A stretch of 64,000 bases of DNA from Platynereis dumerilii (GCA_026936325.1 JAPTHN010000030.1:2046001-2110000); one strand, 5' to 3'; numbered from the stretch's first letter, positions 25,164 to 38,800 are shown. Notes: generated by a model from the letters alone, not told the origin. Numbers and translations are program-made.

Positions 25164-25933
25164 CAGTTCGGCTAAAGTCAAAATTCGGCAACGTTGCCGT
25201 TTAAGGCATCCCCGCTGCCGTGTGAGGCATCCCGCTGCCGTTTGAGGCATCCCCGATGCTGTTAAAGGCAGCTGTTACTGTTTTATGTTCTTTTCAGTGC
25301 TGTAAAAGTGTGATGCACCACACATATTATATGGTGGGGTGTGAAAGTTTGGGTACCTCTTGAGTGGGTTAGTATTTTTTCACATTTGGGCTAATACTAC
25401 CAGCCTGCCATGTGCAGGATAATTCAATTGTACTTTTAAATTAATGGTACTCCACAGATGTTAATGATGCCTAGGCATCTAAGCTCACAATTCCAGCTTC
25501 AAGGAGCAATAAAAACATTTGAATTTAAGAGGACATATATACATTTTAAAAAATTGTTGTGTATATATAAGTTGCTACACCCTATAGGTTATAACCACTT
25601 TTAAAATTATATATGTTATCAGATGGTACATATGTCACACATCAGCCCCCGTATCGTGGTGCATGCAGCACCAAAGGTCATGTATCGACACGAGCAATGA
25701 AGGCCGATTCAAGATCCAAAGGGCAGATAATCGTGGTCTTAACATTGTACAAACTGTGTATTTTATATGGTAATAAACATCACTTGGCCCATATATAGTA
25801 TATTGTCAGCCAAAAGCTAAGACCTTAATGGCTAAAGTCACTTCTGAAGGGCATATTTTGTACCATGGGAAGCTTCTGATACTAATCGATTCAATACACA
25901 TGAAGGAAAAAACTATTTCTTTCAAATAATATA

Positions 25934-26628
25934 CACTGAAAGACAAAAGTTATGCATATGTTGGGAGGGCAAGATGTTCAAGGGTTATGGTCAATATGGT
26001 GGTTCCATGGTGTAAGACACCCGAAAATAGGGTCACAAACAATAAATCACTGAACCGGGAAACATTTTTGTTTTTAAAAATGGCTGACAAATAAAAGGGG
26101 GAGTTTTCAGAAAACACAGTTTTTGCTGTTGACCAATACCATTTGCAGGCATGAGGTTTCATGTGAGCTCAAATGAATCCTTAAACATACAAGCACACAA
26201 TTCTTTTACAACTGAATGTATTGTGTCCCCAATTACAGAATATGACGGGGATGAAACTATTGGAATGGTGCAGGTGTGAAAACCCAGCTTAATGTTGTAG
26301 AGTGTAAGATGTTCATCCGTCAAGTGTATCAAAGAAAGCTGCCTGTTACAGGGAGGTAGGTTAGACAAGGAATAAACAAAGAGGTGTTGAACCCTGAAAA
26401 ACAACCGGAACTCAAGATACCCTCCATTGTGATGAAGGCATATTTCTGGATGTTGTAGGGGATGCTACAGATGAGAGGAAATCACAACCTTCGAATGAAC
26501 CCCAAGACCATTATCTTTAGACTTTATGGTTTATTTTAAGTAAAGCATGTGTTTGGTAGAACCTTATATTAAGCACACAGATGAGGTTCTTGAATGCAGA
26601 GCATATGCATAACTTTTGTCTTTCAGTG
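25934..26628. mobile_element. Tc1/mariner-type non-autonomous element, copy 1
   Basis: TIR CACTGAAAGACAAAAGTTAT at both ends with TA on each outer side; 695 bp. Very similar to 29220-29908. No intact transposase. It is nested inside the 4.0-kb TIR element. Confidence 0.88.
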
Positions 26629-26869
26629 TATGTGCCTCGAAACTCGATTAATTTTTTGCACATTATTCTAATTTAACAGGGCCATGTTGACAATATAGGT
26701 ATCGTTGAAAAATGAGCCATTCCATGGCTCGGAAAAAGACAAAAAATGTATATTCAAACATTTTGGTCATCGGAACAAAGATGGCCTTAGTTTCCATTTC
26801 TCGGAGAGTTGTAAAAAAAAAAATACGTAGGCCAGTTTGCTTTTGGGTGACTATAGCCAAAGAAATGCA

Positions 26870-27089
26870 TACCGTATTATAAAAACGGGTAAAGTTGGCA
26901 ATCCGGGGTAAAGTTGGCTATTTTGACCCACTCAATGGCCGAAATGCCAACTTTTCCTCACTGACATGTATGGCAATTGTGCCAAAGATACCTGTGTCAG
27001 TGAGGAAAGTTGGCATTTCTTCCATTAAGTGGGTAAAAATAGCGTGCCAACTTTACCCCGGATTGCCAACTTTACCCCGTTCCATGGTA
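26870..27089. mobile_element. Palindromic MITE (GGGTAAAGTTGGCAATCCGG family), copy 1
   Basis: The left arm GGGTAAAGTTGGCAATCC and right arm GGATTGCCAACTTTACCC are inverse, each followed by a second AAAGTTGGC motif. The outer bases TACC/GGTA are also inverse. A second copy lies at 36931-37134. Confidence 0.85.
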
Positions 27090-27732
27090 ATGCAGAGTAA
27101 GTACACATATAGGAAGAAACTAAGGAAAAAAGTAAAGATGGGAAAGGCAAGGGCTATTACAGTTTGTCACGTCAGGCATTGAGACAGAAATATAGCATTG
27201 TTTGTACAGTCCATAGAAATCAACGCAATGAGATTGGTGGATCCGCTGATACAAATTTGAGTAGAACTAAGTCTGGAGTGGCGCTGTGGTGCACTTTTGT
27301 GACGTAATTGCCCATTGTGTGTCAGATTGGTGGCATCACAAATATCAACATTTTGGGAAATTCGACTGTCATTTTCACAAATTGGCAAATATCAGACAGA
27401 AAAGGCACCGAAACATCACGAAACTGGGATATTCATATTACAACAGAGCTAAGCTATTCATAATAATGTCTATTTATCATTTGGGGCTTGCGGTTGCTGA
27501 GATATCTGGCCAAACGTCTGTCCTCTGCTTGATGTGACAAACTGTAGGAGATAATCATCGTTAGAGGGAGGCAGAGAGGTAGTAGACAGAGAAGGAGGCA
27601 AGAGCTTTTGTGAGAAGGCACCCTTGCAAGCTACTAGCTGGAACTGAGGATGTGAGAAGGCGGAGATCAGGAGAAGAAATCAGCAGGGGCAGACTGGCGG
27701 CATTATGGGCACTGTGGCAAAATAAGACAATG

Positions 27733-27897
27733 CAGGGCCGTAGCCTGCAGGGGGGCAAGGGAGCAGCTGCCCCCCTAGAATTTTGCCAAAAAAAAGCTGC
27801 ATTACATGTAAAATTTTAAAGTTTTCCTGCATGGGGTGTGCATGCCTTTGGATCAGGTACTGCCTCCCCCTAGGATTCAGCCCAGCCTACGGCCCTC
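27733..27897. mobile_element. hAT-like MITE
   Basis: Begins CAGGGCCGTAGCCTG and ends CAGCCTACGGCCCT, hAT-style inverted ends, with the G/C-run interior typical of such MITEs. No clear 8-bp duplication. A similar left end alone (CAGTGGCGTCACCAGG) occurs at 28326. Confidence 0.6.
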
Positions 27898-29219
27898 CAA
27901 TGGGCCCCCACATTCCTATTTCCGGCACAACCCCATTTGTACCTAGCTTGAATGGCCCTTTTCTATACAGAGCCCTCTCCCATGGGGGCCCTGATCTAAA
28001 AGTTTTCACAGTCGCAAATAAAGAAATTTTGTTTTTCTTATTATTAATATTTTACATTATTTGGCCCCTTGCATGTCAATCTGCCATCTGCCCTGGAAAT
28101 CGGTGCAAGGCAGAAGATAAAAAGCTAACGGGAGTAGGAGGAAAGAGGAATAGTGAGGAGGAAAACCCTGGGGTGATATAGATAAGAAAGGGATAAGACA
28201 AAGACAGAGACCGAGGAGGCAAGCGTTATTATGAGCAGCAATTAAACAGGTGGGGGAGGGGGGGGGGTGAAGTAGACAGGGAGAATGCACAACAAACAGA
28301 GGAGGAGCACACTGAGCACTAGCCCCAGTGGCGTCACCAGGATTTAATTTAGGGGGGGGGGGCAAGGGGGGGCAGGCTGTTCAACCCGGGAAATGTTTTT
28401 TTACTGCATTGGGGAGGACTCGGGGTAACTACAATTACCTTGGAATCATTTTTTGTGGAGTCAATTCCGATATTTTCAATTTTTTTGGGGCAATTTTTAG
28501 CAAAAAAAGCCAAATTCTGTTTCCTAACATTCACCCAGAAATGGCTATATCTTAAATATAAGCCACCTGTTTTTGGTGTTTCATATCCAAAATGGTCTTC
28601 AAACAAGATTTAAGTATGCCATTGAGCCTTCTGAAACCAAGGAAGCTGACTTGTATCTTTGTATCTTGTATCTCAGGCCAAAAAATGGTCTAAAAAAGCA
28701 TGCGAAATGGCTGAAAATATGCAATTTCATAAAAGCCAGAGTGGCACGGCACAAGTTGCATGCCACAGATTTTTTTTTTGCACCAGTTATCATTTTTTGG
28801 CCATAACCAAGTTTCTATATCACTGGCATACTGAAATTCCAAAAAAAGTTTTTTCCAGCCCACCCTAGTGTTGGTGCACAATGTATTAATGAGTCAGAAA
28901 CCCCAATTAGCAGTCTCATTTCTTAGTTAATTAAGTAGCTTCTAAAGAAGAGCCAAATTATCAAAAATGCTTGGATAGATTCATCTTTTCCTTGGATAGA
29001 TTTAAAGAAATATATATTAACTCAAGGTGGCAGCACTTAAGTCATCCCCGATCATTTGCGCCACCTGCCGGGAAACGTCTGAACTGCGGAGATGCCGAAT
29101 TCGGCATCTCCCAGATGCCGTATGAGGCAACGGTTGCCGAAAATGGCATCGGGGGATGCTGTAAGAAGCAGCGTTGCCGAATTTTGACTTTAGCCGAACT
29201 GACTTTAATGGACTATGTA

Positions 29220-29908
29220 CACTGAAAGACAAAAGTTATGCATATGTTGTGAGGGCAAGATATTCGAGGGGTATGGTCAATATGATGGTTCCATGGTGTA
29301 AGACACTGGAAAACAGGGTCACAAAAAATAAATCACTGAAACAGGAAACATTTTTGGTTTAAAAAATGGCTGACAAAGGGAAGTTTTCAGAAAACACAGT
29401 TTTTGCTGTTGACCCATACCATTTGCAGATATGGGATTTCATGTGAGCTTAAATGATTCCTTAAACATGCAAGCACACAATTCTTTTACAACTGAATTTA
29501 TTGTGTCCCCAATTAAAGAATACGACGGAAATGAAACTATTGGACTGGTGCAGATGTGTAAACTCAGCTTAATGTTGTAGAGTGCATGATGTTCATTTGT
29601 CTAGTGTATCAAAGATAGCTGCCTGTTACAGGGAGGTAGGGTAGACAAGGAATAAACAAAGAGGTTTTGGACCCAGAAAAACAACCAGAACTCAAGATAT
29701 CCTCCATTGTAATGAAGGCATGTTTCTGGATGTTGTAGGGGATGCTACAGATGAGAGGACATCTCAACCTTCGAATGAACCCCAAGATCATTATCTTTAG
29801 ACTTTATGGTTTATTTTATGTAAAGCTTGTGTTGGGCAGAACCTTATATTGAGTGCACAGATGAGGTTCTTGAATGCACGACATATGCATAACATTTGTC
29901 TTTCAGTG
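29220..29908. mobile_element. Tc1/mariner-type non-autonomous element, copy 2
   Basis: Same TIR and TA flanks as 25934-26628; 689 bp. It inserted in block C only 18 bases beyond the end of the 4-kb element. Confidence 0.88.
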
Positions 29909-30430
29909 TAGGTTTATGAGCTGGAAAAGGTTATATACATGCAAGTACTCATTATTTGGACTTTTCGGACCTTTGAATAATGCCAATTCTATGCTGTGTA
30001 GGGCCTAACATCGTTTGGCATACAGTGTACCCATGCTGAAGCTATTGTCAGCAAAAGCTCATATACTGCTATCATACCGTTTGATGCCGCACGGCATTGA
30101 TGACATTCCACCCCCTTCTTTCCCCAAGACAAAACAGTAGAGGGCAATTCTCAGTTACAGAAAGCTGTCAACTGAACCGCTTGCCTTTTGTTGTCAAGAA
30201 AATGAGGATCTTATTTCCATGGCAACTGCACAAAGCTATAGGTCTGATTGTTTGATCTTAGGATTTCCATTCTTTTTCTGAGAGAGGATAGGGAAAGATA
30301 AAGTCAGGCTGAATAGTGAAGGTTCCTGGCATTATCACAAAGAACACACACAGCAGCTTAACGGAGACTTTAAAGAGAACACACTTCATAGAAAATGCAT
30401 ATATTTGATAAACTGCATCAGCTCAAAACA
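29909..30430 (+). repeat. Block C, copy 2, right part
   Basis: Resumes the block C sequence (AAAGGTTATATACATGCAA, as at 16540) and runs through GGATTTCCATTC to a TTATCACAAAGAACAC junction. Confidence 0.75.
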
Positions 30431-31547
30431 TTTAAATGAAAAAGTAGGGGGATTTCAAAAGCGCATCAATATGATGAATTTAATGCTGAGATTTTGATAC
30501 GTTTTTCAATAGCACTTGATAGACAGATGGAAAGGTACATACGGTAACATACCTACAGGCATACATACATACAATGTCAAACAAAAATAGATAGGCAAAT
30601 AGATAGACAGATAGACTTATTTATAATTTGCTTCACAGTCATGGTTAAAACAAATCAATCAGCAAAGATTACTACGCACAGATATTTTATCGATAATATC
30701 ATGTCTCAAACTGCTCATCATTCGAGATTCACTACATTATATCTGAAAAAAAGTTATACAGTCAAGCACTAAATCTTATTTGTTAACTATGTCAGTGTAT
30801 GTTACACCAAATGAGAGTCACTTTATTCACTTGATGGCGAACATTTTATTTTTGCATTCAGATTGTCTTCAATACACCTCTTGCCATAGCCTGTTTTGGT
30901 CAATGTGACACAGATCTGCCAAGCTGACTGCAGGGCAAGCCTGTCCCTCTGACTTGCGAAAATATAGTGCAATGCAAACTGGACTCTGACAGGTCCTTTT
31001 GCAGTCTGTCACTTTGATATGGAAAAGCAGTGGACTGTTGAACTGTGAAAATGATACTTCGTGTGTCATCATGCTGATGATTTGTCATGATCATACCTAA
31101 TACTTTCAGTGTTAATTTGATTTAAGGAGACTAATCCTGCTTGTTATGGACAAGCAAAAGAAAGAATTATACATCTGATGTTCACTCTAAAATGAGTTAT
31201 GACAAGTCAAATGGCCTTCTCTTGATCATGACTAATCAAACAGCCTCTGCATGTATGATTCCCATGTTGAAGTAGAGAATATGACACTTCATCAGCTGTC
31301 ATTAGTCAAGAAATGCATTTTAACAGTGAACTGATCCTAATTTTTTCTATATCAGAGTGACATGTTGTAAATAGTCAATGCACCTTTTGGAAATATAAAA
31401 AGTAATTAAATAACTTGTTAATACTACTAAGTGATATGTTATTATCCAGAAAGAAATCATTAACAACCAAAGCATCTTTGTCATCATGGCTCAGTATTTT
31501 TCATTAGTAATCTCTATTAGGTCAAAGAGTCAAAGTTCTTGAAACTA
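30431..31547. other. Intergenic, nothing recognised
   Basis: Short GATA remnant near 30590-30615, otherwise unique AT-rich DNA without a supportable exon. Confidence 0.5.
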
Positions 31548-31707
31548 GGGTGGTCCCTGCGTTATAAGACCCCCTGTTGTAAGACCACCTTTCCTTATGT
31601 GACCGCCTTCCTCCCGCACCAAGTAGTATTTTTAGTGCACTTTACACCCCCACGAGAGACCGCTTCATGACCGAAGAAGGTGCGGTCATATAACACAGGG
31701 ACCACTG
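31548..31707. mobile_element. 160-bp TIR MITE (GTGGTCCCT family)
   Basis: Left GGGTGGTCCCTGCGTTATAA and right TATAACACAGGGACCACTG are inverted repeats bordered by TA on both sides. A shorter relative is at 45587-45681. Confidence 0.8.
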
Positions 31708-32293
31708 TATTTCATTCAATGATTGGAGCTGAAGTCATGCAGAGATCTAGAGAAAATGAGGATGAAACTATCGCGCAGATAGTTGTCCTATCAGTTTAAA
31801 AAAAATGATATCTGGATCCCCCTTTGTAGTACGCCTCTTTTCTTTATCTTCTAAATCCTCCTCTATGTTCTATATAATAATTCAGTGCAATGCAATCCTT
31901 CATAGCGCCATACCAAGTACCACTTATTTCCTTCGGTGGTAATTAAATCAATAACTCACATGCACCCATGAATAATATGTCAATAGTATATTAGCTGCTA
32001 ATTGTATCGCTTATCTCTCGAAAAGTTTCCTGATTGCTGTATATTGCCACAGGCAGTCACCAGAACTGACAGCTTGTACTGTCTGTATTAAGTTATTTTT
32101 CTTACCTAATACTGGAGAGTGCCTGTGATATTGCACAAGTCGGTCAACAAAACATATCTGTCAAGTTTATGAGCATAATGAAATTATTCATTATTTGAAG
32201 ATCTTATAAAAATTGATGACACCAAATGCAGGACTGGTAGGTCAAGCATCGATGATGCAATAAAGTTTGAATTTGGTGATTGATTTTTTCTCA

Positions 32294-32844
32294 CTAGTAT
32301 TTTTCCAAAGGTGCGCTTGGTTCACCAATTGTCTCATCATAATTCGGAGGAGGTACTTGTTCACCTTCTTCGATGTCAACATCTATCGGCTTTATACTTT
32401 CGTATGCCGGGGGCAAATCAGGGTCATTTGTATACTGGCCATTAACGTCAAAGGTTGAATGCGGTAGAGTGTAAATGGAATAATTTGATTCGCCATTTGC
32501 GGCAAATGCAGGATTATATGTTGGTGGTAGGTTTGAACCTTGTTCAAATTGTTGATGATAATCAGATTGATCAGAGTGGGGAGGATAATACTGCGGAGCT
32601 TCATTTCCTTGTAAGTCACTTTGCCACGTAGTTGAATCGAGTGAAGCAGAATCCGCCTCAAGGTTAACCCCTGGTGGAGTCCATTCATTATTGCTAGATG
32701 GCGCTTCATCAGCAGTTGGCGGTGTCCATTCGTTGTCAACAGGTGGTGCTGTCCATGGCTTCCTTGAACATTGACGTTTGAACCCTACACACACAAGACA
32801 GAGGATCATGGCTGGTGGAATGAATGCAAAAATTATCAAGGGAC
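32294..32844 (-). CDS. Exon 4: membrane span and PPxY cytoplasmic tail
   Basis: The acceptor TTTTATTTCAG precedes GTCCCTTG. The first codons form a hydrophobic span ([19 protein letters not shown]) followed by KRQC. The tail has three Trp-Thr-(Ala/Pro)-Pro repeats, then three PPxY motifs near the C-terminus. The frame closes with TAG at 32294-32296. Confidence 0.85.
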
Positions 32845-35800
32845 CTGAAATAAAACAAAAATAATAACTGGTAGATTAAGTTTAGATTTTCCTTCAATCA
32901 AAATATTCAATAGCTTCAGTTATTTAATCAAATGCTCTGATGGACATTGTTATCAGCTTATTATCATTGCAGAAGTAGATTAAGACTAGATACAGTACAA
33001 CCCAAAGTAAAGTTCAATTACCCCAGCAGGAAGGAAGAATCAGCCACTACTTTGCCCTTTCACGCCTTTTGACTACCTCTGAATCACTTCCTACTTTTAT
33101 CTACTTGAAACTACCTTTTATAATTACATTAAAATCATATTTAAACAACACCAATTTAAACTCAATTAGCCCCATTGTGTTTGATTTACGTTATATTTTG
33201 CTCCTCTGCCAATTGCTGTTACATTTGTAGCTGTCTAAATAGGGTTCTAAGACTTAATGTAGGCTAAGGTTGTTGTAAGGAGTCAAAGGGAGTTGTAAGG
33301 AGATTTGGGGTGGAGAGGAGAAAAGAGGGCAAAAAAGGTAAACAGAGGACTTCTGACAGTAAAATTTTCTTACTTTATTTTGGGTTGTACTGTAGTGCAT
33401 ATCGCATTTTGGCAGGTCGAGTGTCAGAATATTGGGGACACTCATTTAACAACAGATAACAACATGTCGAAAGTCACAGCTACAATAGGTTACAGTTTTT
33501 TTCCTTGTAGTTATCAAATCAATTAAATTGACCTACTATTTAGGTGACAGTTACAGGTGAGAATCACTTCAGGATAAGAGATAACATGATGTATTTTAGT
33601 CATGAGCGGAGGGAGTACCAGTCATTGATAGTCATGTATATCAGGCCTTGTTGATCGATTTAATCCATCCATATACTAGCATATGACAAGTCCAAGAAAT
33701 GCCCTGGACATTGGTGTTTTGGTATATTTGTCACAGATTCTATCAAATTTGACAGTTGACTATAAAAAACATTTTCCGTAATATGGGGTGAATAGGGACA
33801 CTGGGGTGAATCGGGACAGAATAAGAATCTGTTTTATTTCTCAAACTACAACTACTTCTACTTGCCCAAGTCCGTAATTTTTGGCACAATTATAGCATAC
33901 ATAGTAGCACATATTATGGTCGGGTTTTGTAATTCTAACTGCAGGCAGTGAGGAGCCGCAGCACTTCAAATTTGGCCCTGCAGAAACTGAATTCTCAGCA
34001 GCTGGTCAAAACTTTGCTTGTAACACAAAAAACATAAAATATATAATAGAGTGGTCCACATTTCAATGGGAAAAATAAAATCACCTAAAACCCCCAATTT
34101 GAAAGTAGAAATTGATGACCGCATAAGTAAAACAAACACATGCAAAATTTCAGCTAAATCGGTTAATATTTAGAGGTGGCACAAAGCCTTTGAAGTTTAT
34201 AATGTATTTCCCCATTCACACAACTGAAAAATTGGCCAATTTCCCAGATCTTTCTCAGAAGTGAATATTTTTTTGTGCATTTTTATTATATGATAATATT
34301 GGCATCGCAAAGTAATATCTGGAGGTTATTTTTTATTTTTTATTCATAGTAAGTGAAATATGTGCCTGTTTTTATAAAAAAATTCTTGACCTATGTAATA
34401 TCTATGATTACCAGCTACGAAACTTTGTAAGTCAAAAAGAATGTCAGGACTGGATTGGACATCCTGGACATACAAAAAAAAAGGTTATTTGATCAAAATA
34501 ATTAGCCGTTATTACAAGATTATAAAAACCGAAGATTTTGAGGTCTGCTGATAGGCAAACGCATGTTAAACTTCAACGGCTTTGTGCCACCTCTAAATAT
34601 TAATTGATTTTGCTGAAATTTTTACACTATACACTCTAAAAACTAAAGTTCTAATAAGATACCAATATTGGTATTTAAGCTTGTCCCGTATTTTGAATAC
34701 CTTTTGATTAATTAAAAAACCAGTAACAATTGATATTTTCAAAAACCAGTTGCATTTGTACAAGAAAAAATCAGTATTGGTTTCTTGTTTAATTTGCATG
34801 AAGTCAGTAGTGGATATTAATGATTCAAATTGCAGATACTGTAATTCCATCATAGAAATCCATTAATACTTACAAGCATGCAATATAGAAAACGCATGGG
34901 TTTTTTGTTCCTTGACAATTGAAATCTTTTGGATTCGTCATTAATCGAAAATTAAACCATTTCCTGCACTTACAACAACCAGCATATCACTAAAAATATC
35001 AAAATTTATTCTCCCATTATGCATTGGATGGTATTTTATAAGACCTTTTTAAGAATTTTGTGGTATGGATAACGGTCATATTGCTACCCAATTACAGGTT
35101 TTCGATATCATTTCATAGAAATTTCTTAATACCAATATGTATTGTAAACTGCAATGAAAATGGTATTTCAAAGTTTCTGGTTTGATATAATTGGTGCTAT
35201 TCGAGGTTCTGGAATGAATCAAATATGTTAAATCAGGCTATCAGAACCATCCCACAGGGAGGCAGATAATTATGGAAAATACCAAATTTGATCTATTATA
35301 ATCCAATTTTTTTTACGCAGGTTTACCAGAATTTCAGCATTAGTATCAATAAATCTTTTTTTTTCACTTTTCTCTTAAAATATTATGTAGTTAAAAGTAA
35401 ATAGAAATAATAATGATTCCATGGATCCGATTTCAATGTTTATTTTTACAAATAAACATTCACACACATTCATAATAATTGTAAATATTGATATTACTAG
35501 ATTTTAAAAAATATTTTGAATAACCAATATTGGCATTCATTTATCACGGTTTGGCCTTGGAAATAAAAACATTACAAGAATCATTTGTAATCAAACATAC
35601 GAAATGAAAACACCACAGCAGTAATTGGTATCAAAACACAGGAAGGCAGAGATTTACAAAATTATGAATTTGTTGAAATACATACACATTACTTACATGT
35701 AGAAAATGTTATATTGTTAATGACAAAGGTTATATTTCCAAAAGCGGCAAGTCAGGGTGGCAATGCCAATCGAAATGTCAGTATCATTAGTTTGTATCAA

Positions 35801-38800
35801 AAGTTTTCAGTGGCCAATCTTGAGGATGGATGGAATGATGATTGGGGCTTTATGTCCTGTATTAGTGCACTTGGTAGGCCAATTGGGACATTAGGGGGAC
35901 AAAGCAATGAGTCCGGCTGGAGCTTGATGCGAACCCTGGACTCAGCGATTGGCAGCCCAGCATGCTATCACGAGACCAACACTACCCTCTCATTAGCCAG
36001 GAGGATATTTTTGTCATTATTAATACACAATATCGGGATGGTATGATTATTGGTTGAAGTTTTCCTTCTCGTATCACTACTAATGCGCTTTTAGGTCAAT
36101 TCGGATGGATGAAAGGATAACGACTGTTCGTGAATCGAACCTTGCAGTGTGCATCATTGGGATCCTGAAAGTGGAAAGTGGATGACCATTGGTATCCAAA
36201 TATCTCTTTTATGCAACAACAAAAAATGACTCAGGCAAGGTAGTCATTATATACAAATCTTCATCTGCAAAACCTTCAATGGAACTTTTGGTGTTACAAC
36301 TCCACATTTCATTACTAACTAAAATTTACAACAATTTCATTATTTTGTACTTTCCCTTCACACCGGCAGAATATGAATTCTGAATTCGTGTCTTCTCACT
36401 GTGTGCTTTACAAATAAAAGATCCCAGACTGTTTGCACTCACCTCAATATTGCAAAAAGGAAGTAGACATTTTCCTTTGGTGCTCTAGGCGGGCAATGGT
36501 AACCATTTCCTGGTGAGATCTGAAATAGTAGATAGAATCATCCATGAGTTTTTGCAAGGAGGATAATGCCAAAAATATATCAAATAACTTCATTCAATTC
36601 AATTAATGCCTTGGTTGTGCAACATACCCTGTTCACTCATTATTTGACTGAAAATTGGTCAAAACAAGCTAATTTTAACACAAGAGAATTTCAGAACACT
36701 ATACAAAAAGTATTTGTCAATTGGAAAAGATAAGGAAGAGCTGTTATTCAACTTACGTACCTTGAGATGCATTGTCTATATTTTTCCCCAACTTGCTTTA
36801 TGGCGCAAACTTCTTCCAAAGGTAGTTTTTTGTATTAAAGGCCTCAGTAGGAACATGTCATTCTTCATCTGAAACAGAAAGTAAAAAACTATCTTTTAAA
36901 ATGTCAAAGATTTAAAAATATCAGCAAAAGTACCGTAAAAACGGTAAAGTTGGTAATCCAGGGTGAAGCTGGCTAGCTAATTTGACCCACTTAACGGCAT
37001 CCTCATTGACACGAATGGCAAGTCTGCCACAGATGCCTGTGTCAGTGACAAGAGTTGGCATATGTGCCATTAAAAGGGTAAAAATAGCTTGCCATCTTTA
37101 CCCCGGATTGCCAACTTTATCCCGTTTTACTGTATTTAATTTTGTATAATTCACAGGCATGCGTAACACATTTCTTCACAAGAATAGTAAAGCACATCAG
37201 AAACACTATACAACTCAACACAATGGGGGGTAAAAAAGTGAGGATGACTGTACCTTGTGAACATCAGATATGAAAATAATGATAACATTGTTATCATAAT
37301 TAATTTAGTATAGGTGTCAGCACAATTGGACCATTAGCAGGTAAGTTGTGCCACATAATTGGGCAAGTTGTATAGGTCAGTGTATCCAATGAGACCACAA
37401 ATCTCACCAAGTTCTTCAAAAATAAAAGAACATTGATGGCCCGCATAAACCAAAAACTTTTAAAGTATATATGCTTTTTGGAACATGTTCGTAATAACAA
37501 ATTCTTCTTAGCCGTTTTTTTTTTTCAGCACATTTACAGTGTTGTGTGTGAAAGAAGCAATAACGTATCAAAAGATAATTAAAATACCATAATTATCATA
37601 CCATGGGCACAGCTTACCAATGCACAACTTGCCCAAAATACCTCTTTTTGTGGAAATCTGTCACTCCATTAAATGCCAAAGTTAAACAACTGAAGACCAA
37701 AAATGCTGGTCTTCAGAGTACATTCAACCAGAAACACTAAATTTCTGATAGAGACTTTTCACATTATAATATTTGGCAGTTTTTTTTGTTCATAATTTTG
37801 ATCCTTCTTCAATTCAACCATGCAATTGGTGGCACAATACCCCGGTCTCCCCTACAGCATACAACTGGTGAAAATTATGGAACTTGGTATTCCATATGCC
37901 AAACCACAACTTCATGCTGCCTTAAATTGTAATGAATCCTTTTACAGGCAGAATGCAATATTCACAGTATTGAATGCTTGGGTCATCGTTATATCAGAAC
38001 AAGTAGTGGCTCAACACTATCCACATGTTTAGTTTGATTTATGTATAATGTCATATATATATATGAACCAGATATTGTGTACACCTTACCCAAATAAACA
38101 CAATTGCATTCAGAATGCATATTTCGTAGGAGTTTAATGAAGGAATTAAAAAAAAATTTACCAAGTTCTTCTCAATCTGCTGCACACTGACATGCACACT
38201 CTTCCACTGCTGTATTGAGACTAATAAACTCTGCCTTAAACCTTCTTAAGCCTTGATTGATAAACAAACAGCTTTTCTTGGCAGGCGACATGTTCACAGT
38301 TTTGTGTTTGTAGATAAGGTCAACCGGTGAGTAAGCCCTGAGGGATTAGTAAAATACCTAATTGGGTATCCCAGTAGCCATGACTGATATACAGCATAGC
38401 TAATCCTCTCTCTTAAAACTTCTAAATAAAGTAACATGCATGTATTTTAAAACATGAACCACAACATTAATATTTTAAACATCTCAAATCATTGTTCCAC
38501 AAGTATATTAAAAATGGATCATAATAAAGGTGTTTTTCCAGAAGTTTGGTTTTTATAAATACCATAATTCCCCATGACCAAAACCAATTTTCATGAGAAA
38601 TACCACTTGCTCTGAAGAAAACCAAAAATAGTTGAAAAATATCAAACTGGTTTTTTATTGTACACACTGGTTTTGCACAAAACCACTAATATCAGAAATT
38701 TTTTAGAGTGTACCTTCTATCTATATAAGATCAGAATTCAACATTCAAATTAGAGAAATTTAGAAGAAATTGTATTTTGGACCACCCTCATATATATAAG

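Larger units (their letters stand above)
25164..29201. mobile_element. 4.0-kb TIR element with subterminal GGCATCCCCG repeats
   Basis: The ends CAGTTCGGCTAAAGTCAAAA and TTTTGACTTTAGCCGAACTG are inverse. ACTT lies on both sides (25160-25163 and 29202-29205) and the sister locus at about 16505 has one uninterrupted copy, so the target duplication is 4 bp. Just inside each end are several GAGGCATCCCCG(C/A)TGCCG motifs, likely transposase sites. No transposase is present; the interior has collected at least three smaller elements. Superfamily unassigned (a 4-bp duplication leaves several options). Confidence 0.8.
34632..38710. mobile_element. Possible 4.1-kb element with CACTCTAAAAA ends
   Basis: TA-CACTCTAAAAA at 34630 and TTTTTAGAGTG-TA at 38712 face each other. 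AAAACCAGT/ACTGGTTTT motifs cluster near both ends (34720-34760 and 38640-38690). The TIR is short (about 12 bp), so chance pairing cannot be excluded. Confidence 0.45.

Noticed and set aside
28326-28870. Second hAT-like element starting CAGTGGCGTCACC
   Set aside because: The left end is good, but no matching right end or 8-bp duplication could be located.
31900-32293. Polyadenylation signal for the LDLa gene
   Set aside because: No AATAAA on the minus strand close to the stop; the nearest are about 1.4 kb away (near 30832 and 30846) and cannot be assigned.
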